This document shows positions 6,466-11,085 of a stretch of 11,085 bases of DNA, piece after piece. Location of the stretch: contig JAPWVA010000017.1 of the NCBI GenBank assembly GCA_028275245.1, positions 1 through 11,085 of the forward strand. Direction: 5' to 3'. Within the stretch, counting starts at the first letter, position 1, and every line of letters starts with the position of its first letter. The notes beneath the pieces were generated by a model. The model searched no databases and was not told the DNA's origin. It was given only the letters and a program-made list of their open reading frames with translations. The translations under genes were made by a program, and so were the position numbers. Source of the stretch: Actinomycetota bacterium (lineage in GTDB: Bacteria > Actinomycetota > Geothermincolia > Geothermincolales > RBG-13-55-18).

Positions 6466-7770
6466 ATGGAGGACCCTCTTGACCTGCGGGACCTGGTGGA
6501 GTTGAAGAAGCAGGGTAATCGGCTGCCCTCGGGGGCCTGGCGGCGGCTGGTCCATGGAGTGGTGGAGGGACGGGCGGACGAGCGACAGGTGGCCGCCCTC
6601 CTTATGGCCGCCTGCTTGCGGGGAATGGACGAAGAGGAGGCCTTCCACCTCACCATGGCCATGGTAGAATCAGGAAAGAGGTTGGACCTCTCTTCCCTTC
6701 CCACTCCTCGTTTGGACAAGCACAGCACCGGCGGGATCGGTGACGCAGTCACCCTCGTCCTGGTCCCCTGGCTGGCCGCCTGTGGCGCCACGGTGGTCAA
6801 GCTTTCCGGGGCCTCCCTGGGCTTCACCGGAGGGACCCTGGACAAGTTGAGGGCCATCCCCGGCTTCCGTACCGACCTGGGGGCGGAGGAATTACTGCGG
6901 GTGGCCCGGAAGGTGGGGGCGGTAATAGCCGCCCAAGGGCCGGACCTGGTCCCCGCCGACAAGAGACTCTACGCCCTACGAGACCTCACCTCCACCTTGG
7001 AGAGCCCGGCCCTCATCGCTTCCTCGGTGATGAGCAAGAAGATCGCCGCCGGGGCCGATGTCATCGCCCTGGACGTGAAGGTGGGCATGGGAGCCTTCAT
7101 GCCCGACCTCGCGGCGGCGCGGGAGCTGGCCTTGCTGATGGTGGATATAGGAAGGAGGGCGGGAAAGAGGGTCCTGGCCTTGGTCTCCTCCATGGACCAG
7201 CCTCTGGCCGGCCGGGTGGGCTATGCCCTGGAGGTGGAGGAGGCGTTGGAGGTTCTCCGGGGGGAGCTTAGGGGACGCCTATTTCATCACTGCCTGGAAC
7301 TGGGGGCGGAACTGCTGGCGGCGGGAGGCCTGTGCTCGGGGCCGGGGGAGGCTCGAGACCTCATGCTCAGGCAGTTGGAGGGGGGTTATGCCTTGGAGGT
7401 GATGGCCCGTATGATCGAGGCCCAGGGAGGGGACCCGCGGGTGGTGGAGGAACCGGGGCTGTTGGGCCGGGCCAGCGAGGAAGCAATTGTCCTATGTCCC
7501 CAGGACGGATACCTCCAGTCCTTCGACGGCAGGCGCTTCGGCTGGTTGGTGAGGAGGCTAGCGGGATACGGGGCCGGCGGAAGACCGCTGAACCTCGCAG
7601 CCGGGGCATTGATGCGGGTGAGCCTGGGGGACCGGGTGGAGAGGGATCAGGTCCTCTGTATCCTGAGGGGGGAGAAGCCGGAGGAAGAGGTAGGGGAAGC
7701 CCTTTCCTGCTTCCGGGTGGGGGAGGAGCCGGTCCCTCCCCCTCCCCTCGTCCTGGAGAGGATCACCTGA
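6466..7770 (+). CDS. pdp: Pyrimidine-nucleoside (thymidine) phosphorylase
   Basis: Cleaves thymidine, deoxyuridine and possibly uridine with phosphate to give base plus (deoxy)ribose-1-phosphate, the substrate of the preceding DeoB (434 residues, the family's usual length). The phosphate-binding motif DKHSTGGIGD (84-93) carries H86. The pyrimidine-binding residues R172, S187 and K191 lie in the LRDLTSTLES...SSVMSKK segment and match E. coli thymidine phosphorylase R171, S186 and K190 with an offset of one. The N-terminal helical domain, central alpha/beta domain and C-terminal PYNP domain (about 345-434) are all present. ATG 6466 is chosen because GGGGAG (6453-6458) sits 7 bases upstream; the frame is open further up to 6334 but that part overlaps deoB and is unlike the family. 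The glycine loop reads SGASLGFTGGT instead of the usual SGRGLGHTGGT. deoA is the alternative name. Confidence 0.95.
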   Translation: MEDPLDLRDLVELKKQGNRLPSGAWRRLVHGVVEGRADERQVAALLMAACLRGMDEEEAFHLTMAMVESGKRLDLSSLPTPRLDKHSTGGIGDAVTLVLVPWLAACGATVVKLSGASLGFTGGTLDKLRAIPGFRTDLGAEELLRVARKVGAVIAAQGPDLVPADKRLYALRDLTSTLESPALIASSVMSKKIAAGADVIALDVKVGMGAFMPDLAAARELALLMVDIGRRAGKRVLALVSSMDQPLAGRVGYALEVEEALEVLRGELRGRLFHHCLELGAELLAAGGLCSGPGEARDLMLRQLEGGYALEVMARMIEAQGGDPRVVEEPGLLGRASEEAIVLCPQDGYLQSFDGRRFGWLVRRLAGYGAGGRPLNLAAGALMRVSLGDRVERDQVLCILRGEKPEEEVGEALSCFRVGEEPVPPPPLVLERIT

Positions 7771-7800
7771 AGGCCGGTCCTCGTAGCGGGAAGCCTTTTC

Positions 7801-7806
7801 GGGAGG
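7801..7806 (+). promoter_or_regulatory. Ribosome binding site choosing ATG 7813
   Basis: GGGAGG lies 6 bases before ATG 7813. A second ATG at 7809 is only 2 bases from this site and in a different frame, so 7813 is the supported start. Confidence 0.65.
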
Positions 7807-7812
7807 CTATGG

Positions 7813-10524
7813 ATGGACCTCATCGTGGGACACGTGAACGCCGACTTTGACGCCCTGGCCTCCATGGTGGCGGCGGGGAAGCTCTACCCGGGGGCGGTCA
7901 AGGTCCTGGCCGGGTCGGTCAACCGCAACGTGCGGGAGTTCCTCGCTCTACACGGGGATGTCCTCGACCTCGCCGATTCCCGCGCCATAGAAAAGGAAGC
8001 GATTGAGCGCCTCATAATGGTGGACAATCGCATAGCCTCCCGGCTAGGGGACCTGGAGGAGGTGGCCCACCGTCCGGGGGTGGAGGTCTTCATCTACGAC
8101 CACCACCCGCCCTCTCCTGCGGACCTGCGGGGGGAGCGAGTCAGGGACTACGGGGAGGAGGTGGGGGCTACGGTTACCATTCTCCTAAAGATCATCCGAG
8201 GACGGGGCATCCCGGTGACTCCCTTCGAGGCCACCCTCTTCGCGCTGGGCATTCACGAGGACACCGGTTCCCTCACCTTCGCCGGTACTACCCCAGACGA
8301 TGCAGAGGCCTTGGCGTTCGCCATGCGGGCGGGGGCCAACGTCAACGTGGTAGCCCGCTTCCTGGGGAAACCCCTCACCTCAGCACAGCACGAGCTCATG
8401 CGCCAACTCCTGGAGGGCCTATGTCAGGTCAGGGTGCGGGGAGTGTTGGTGACCCTGGCTAAGGCGGAGCTGGGCGAGTACGTGGAGGGGAGTTCGCTGG
8501 TGGCCAACAAACTAGCCGAGTTGGAGAACCTGGACGTCCTCTTCACCTTGGTGCGTATGAATGACCGGGTGGTGGTGGTGGGCCTTTCCCGACTTCCCCA
8601 GGTAAACGTGGACCGGGTGCTCTCGCGTCTGGGAGGAGGAGGCCATCCCCAGGCCGCTTCCGCGGTGATAAGGGGCAGGTCCCCGGGGGAGGTGGAGGGG
8701 GAGCTGTTGACCGTACTGGAGGAGGAGGTCCGGGCCCTATCCACCGCGGGGGAGATCATGAGCGGACCCTTGAGGACCATCCCCGAGGATACCCCCATCT
8801 TCGAGGCTTCCCGCAGGATGAGCCTCACCGGTCATACCGCCTTTCCCGTGGTGGACGGTGAGGGGAGGCTTGTGGGCATGATCTCCCGCAAGGACCTGGA
8901 CAAGGCCGCCCACCACGGGCTGGGCCATGCGCCGGTGAAGGGATTCATGACCCGCCGCCTAGTGACGGTGGAGCCGGAGGCCTCCCTGCAAGAGGTGCAG
9001 CGCCTGATGATGGAGAACGCCATCGGTCGGGTCTTGGTGGTGGAGGGGGGGAGGGCCCTGGGGATCGTCACCCGCAAGGACCTGTTGCGGGCCCTGCACG
9101 GGGCGGACTACCTGGCGGGGCTGGCCCCTGGGGTCGGGGAGGTCTCCCTGGGCCGGGGTGAGGTGGTGGACCTGATGCAGCGTTCCCTCAGCGGAGAGAC
9201 CATGGCGTTGCTGAGGGAGATATCCGAGTTGGCCAGCCGGGAAGGCTGCCAGGTATACCTGGTGGGCGGGGTGGTGCGGGACCTGCTCCTGGGCTATCCC
9301 CTGCTGGACCTGGACGTCGTGGTGGAGGGAAACGGTATCGCCTTCGCCCAGTCCCTGGCCTCGCATCTCAGGGGTAAGATCAGGACCCATCCCAAGTTCG
9401 GAACGGCGGTGGTGATCCTTCCCACCGGCAGGAGGATAGACGTGGCCACCGCCCGCACCGAGTTCTATGAGGAGCCCGCATCCTTGCCGGTAGTGGAGCG
9501 CTCCTCCATCCGGCAGGACCTATACCGTCGGGATTTCACCATCAACGCCATGGCGGTGGCCCTCACCGGGCGTCGCTTCGGCGAGCTGCTGGATTTCTTC
9601 GGGGGGCTCAGGGATTTGCAGGAGGGTAGGATACGCATCCTGCACAACCTGAGCTTCGTGGAGGATCCCACCCGCATCTTCCGGGGGGTGCGCTTCGAGC
9701 AAAGGTACGGGTTTCGTATGGAAAGCCAGACCGAGATCCTGGCACGGCGGGCGGTGGAGATGGAGATGGTGGGGAGGCTCACCAACGCGCGGGTGAGGGA
9801 CGAGCTCATCGACATATGCTCGGAGCCCCATCCCCTCCCCCTCCGGTGTTTTCGGAGGCTGGAGGATTTAGGGGCCCTCCGGGCGCTCCACCCCAGGCTG
9901 GAGGTGGATGCCGCGGTGGAGGGACGCTTCCTCCGCCTGGCGGAGTCCTGGGAGGAGCTCCGAGGCCTGCTGGGAAGCGAGGGCAAGGGATGGCTCCTTT
10001 CCATGGCTGCTCTGCTCTCCTCCCTTCCCCCGGGGGAGGCGGAGAGGTGGTGCCGCCAGATGCGGTTCCGAAGGGATGACCGGGATGCCCTCCTCCAGTG
10101 CCTGCGCCTGGTCCCCGGGCTCCTGCGGGACCTGGAGGCGGAGGGGATCCCCCCCAGCCGGGTCACCCGCTGGCTTGACCCGCTGAAAAGGGAATCCCTA
10201 ACATATCTCTATGCCCTGGGCGGGCCGCGGGCCCGCGAGCGGATGATTGCCTACCTGGAGAGATGGAGCCGCGCCAGGCCCGAGGTGACCGGCAGGGATT
10301 TGGAGGCCATGGGCCTGGAGCCCTCGCCCCTCTATTCCCGGATCCTGGGAAGGTTGCGGGATGCCGTGCTGGACGGGGAGGTGAAGGGAAGAGAGGAGGA
10401 ACTGAGGCTGGTGTGGGAATACCTTCGGGAGGCGGGTTTTCTGGAGGCCGGTAGCCCCGGGGAGGAGGAAGGGCCGCCGGGGGCGGCGGATTCGCCCCCC
10501 GGGGAGGGTGGGGGTCACGGCTGA
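7813..10524 (+). CDS. DHH-CBS-CBS-tRNA nucleotidyltransferase fusion (A-adding/CCA-adding type)
   Basis: A 903-residue multidomain protein. Residues 1-~305 are a DHH-family phosphoesterase: GHVNADFDA (H7, D11, D13), VDN (D71), YDHH (D96-H97-H98), HEDTGS (D150) and the DHHA1 motif GGGGHPQAA (274-282), all intact. Two CBS domains follow (~314-370 and ~373-430), normally adenine-nucleotide sensors. From ~480 comes a class II nucleotidyltransferase: LVGGVVRDLLLG (483-494), the catalytic DLD (D499, D501), RRDFTINAMA (572-581) and EDPTR (617-621), then a helical tRNA-binding region. The tail after ~880 is G/E/P-rich. The same architecture is known in Aquifex as a tRNA A-adding enzyme working with a separate CC-adding enzyme; the poly(A) polymerase signature is not evident. 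Whether this one adds A only or full CCA is not readable here. It starts 42 bases after the phosphorylase gene. Confidence 0.92.
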   Translation: MDLIVGHVNADFDALASMVAAGKLYPGAVKVLAGSVNRNVREFLALHGDVLDLADSRAIEKEAIERLIMVDNRIASRLGDLEEVAHRPGVEVFIYDHHPPSPADLRGERVRDYGEEVGATVTILLKIIRGRGIPVTPFEATLFALGIHEDTGSLTFAGTTPDDAEALAFAMRAGANVNVVARFLGKPLTSAQHELMRQLLEGLCQVRVRGVLVTLAKAELGEYVEGSSLVANKLAELENLDVLFTLVRMNDRVVVVGLSRLPQVNVDRVLSRLGGGGHPQAASAVIRGRSPGEVEGELLTVLEEEVRALSTAGEIMSGPLRTIPEDTPIFEASRRMSLTGHTAFPVVDGEGRLVGMISRKDLDKAAHHGLGHAPVKGFMTRRLVTVEPEASLQEVQRLMMENAIGRVLVVEGGRALGIVTRKDLLRALHGADYLAGLAPGVGEVSLGRGEVVDLMQRSLSGETMALLREISELASREGCQVYLVGGVVRDLLLGYPLLDLDVVVEGNGIAFAQSLASHLRGKIRTHPKFGTAVVILPTGRRIDVATARTEFYEEPASLPVVERSSIRQDLYRRDFTINAMAVALTGRRFGELLDFFGGLRDLQEGRIRILHNLSFVEDPTRIFRGVRFEQRYGFRMESQTEILARRAVEMEMVGRLTNARVRDELIDICSEPHPLPLRCFRRLEDLGALRALHPRLEVDAAVEGRFLRLAESWEELRGLLGSEGKGWLLSMAALLSSLPPGEAERWCRQMRFRRDDRDALLQCLRLVPGLLRDLEAEGIPPSRVTRWLDPLKRESLTYLYALGGPRARERMIAYLERWSRARPEVTGRDLEAMGLEPSPLYSRILGRLRDAVLDGEVKGREEELRLVWEYLREAGFLEAGSPGEEEGPPGAADSPPGEGGGHG

Positions 10525-10526
10525 GC

Positions 10527-10566
10527 CCCTCCGAGGAGGGCGGACGAGCGCCCAGGCCTTGCCTGG
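10527..10566 (+). terminator. Two small hairpins after the nucleotidyltransferase gene
   Basis: CCCTCC/GGAGGG (10527-10540, very tight loop) and CCAGGC/GCCTGG around CTT (10552-10566) lie within 42 bases of the stop codon. No T tract follows either. They may attenuate or terminate weakly before the protease gene; the call as terminator is tentative. Confidence 0.25.
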
Positions 10567-10627
10567 TCTCGGGAGGGGGAAAAGTAGGGGTGGAATGATC
10601 CCCAGAGGAAAACAGAAAGATTGAGAG

Positions 10628-11085
10628 ATGGGAAACTTGGAGAGCTCTCTCTACATGCTGGTCGGCCTCGTGCTGGGGGTCATCCTCCATGAGTTCTGCC
10701 ACGGCTATGTGGCCTGGAAACTGGGGGACCCCACCCCCAAGGCCGCCGGCCGGGTGACCCTGGATCCCATGGCCCATGTGGACCCCTTTGGAACCCTCAT
10801 CTTGCCGGGTCTCCTTTTCCTCATGAGCCTGATGGGCTATGGGGGCTTCATCATCGGCTACGCAAAGCCCGTGCCCGTGAATCCTTTCCTCCTGCGCCGG
10901 GCGCGCTACATCATCTATGTGTCCCTGGCCGGACCCCTGTCCAACCTGGCGCTGGGCCTGTCATGCATGGGATTAGCCGGTGCGGTCAACGCGGTGGGGG
11001 GCGGCGCGGCGGAGAGGGTGGTGATCACCCTCGTGTTCATCGCCTACACGAATTTCCTGCTCTTCACCTTCAACCTGCTTCCCAT
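10628..11085 (+). CDS. Site-2 protease family (M50) membrane metalloprotease, 3' end outside window
   Basis: Intramembrane zinc metalloprotease of the short S2P-like group found in many bacteria, thought to act in regulated intramembrane proteolysis. 152 residues are visible. The first membrane segment (~8-25) ends in HEFCH (21-25), the HExxH zinc and catalytic motif. A conserved cytoplasmic-like stretch follows with KLGDPTPKAAGR, TLDPMAHVDPFGT and YAKPVPVNP, then SLAGPLSNLALG and hydrophobic segments at about 55-75, 93-122 and 130-151. The reading frame runs off the window at FNLLP, just before the expected second zinc-ligand motif (an LDG-type sequence), so completeness cannot be judged. 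The ATG at 10628 has only a weak GAGAG upstream. The same neighbour follows the nucleotidyltransferase in some Firmicutes genomes, as far as I recall. Confidence 0.93.
   Translation, partial: MGNLESSLYMLVGLVLGVILHEFCHGYVAWKLGDPTPKAAGRVTLDPMAHVDPFGTLILPGLLFLMSLMGYGGFIIGYAKPVPVNPFLLRRARYIIYVSLAGPLSNLALGLSCMGLAGAVNAVGGGAAERVVITLVFIAYTNFLLFTFNLLP

Noticed and set aside
9465..10166. 233-codon open frame on the - strand inside the nucleotidyltransferase gene
   Set aside because: The product is Ser/Arg-rich low-complexity sequence, typical of the opposite strand of GC-rich coding DNA.
1..11085. CRISPR array, transposase, phage genes, toxin-antitoxin pairs, tRNA or rRNA genes
   Set aside because: I looked for regularly spaced repeats, terminal inverted repeats, recombinase/transposase motifs other than XerD, and tRNA-like cloverleaves and found none; the XerD context is housekeeping, not a mobile element.

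Overview
The window is a GC-rich (about two thirds G+C by eye) bacterial chromosomal segment in which all eight supported genes lie on the + strand. Shine-Dalgarno sites are strong and TTG and GTG occur as likely starts. The gene order (M20 peptidase, Nudix ADP-ribose pyrophosphatase, xerD, deoB, pyrimidine-nucleoside phosphorylase, DHH-CBS-tRNA nucleotidyltransferase, site-2 protease) resembles a neighbourhood I know from thermophilic and anaerobic Firmicutes. The GC content would also fit a deep-branching anaerobic actinobacterial lineage. The taxon is an inference and cannot be fixed from the sequence alone.

Layout. 15-1133: PepT-like M20 metallopeptidase. 1260-1838: Nudix hydrolase of the ADP-ribose pyrophosphatase type. 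1905-2984: XerD-type tyrosine recombinase with an unusual N-terminal extension. 2985-3371: non-coding stretch with a hairpin just after xerD and a candidate promoter. 3372-4724: radical SAM protein of unknown function, closed by a very clear intrinsic terminator (4745-4772). 4773-5189: long non-coding leader with hairpins and a 14-bp direct repeat. 5190-6377: phosphopentomutase (deoB). 6466-7770: pyrimidine-nucleoside phosphorylase. 7813-10524: 903-residue fusion of a DHH phosphoesterase, two CBS domains and a class II tRNA nucleotidyltransferase. 10628 to the window end: site-2 (M50) membrane protease, cut off by the window edge.

How the genes work together. The phosphorylase releases (deoxy)ribose-1-phosphate from pyrimidine nucleosides and DeoB converts it to the 5-phosphate for central metabolism; the Nudix enzyme could feed ribose-5-phosphate into the same pool from ADP-ribose. 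XerD (chromosome dimer resolution), the nucleotidyltransferase (tRNA 3' end) and the M50 protease (regulated intramembrane proteolysis) are housekeeping neighbours. The radical SAM gene, with its own candidate promoter and terminator, separates xerD from deoB and is the least understood gene here.

I found no CRISPR array, transposon, phage gene, tRNA or rRNA. This is mostly a core-genome region. The points most worth following are the radical SAM unit, the structured deoB leader, the DHH-CBS-nucleotidyltransferase fusion, the xerD N-terminus and several active-site substitutions.
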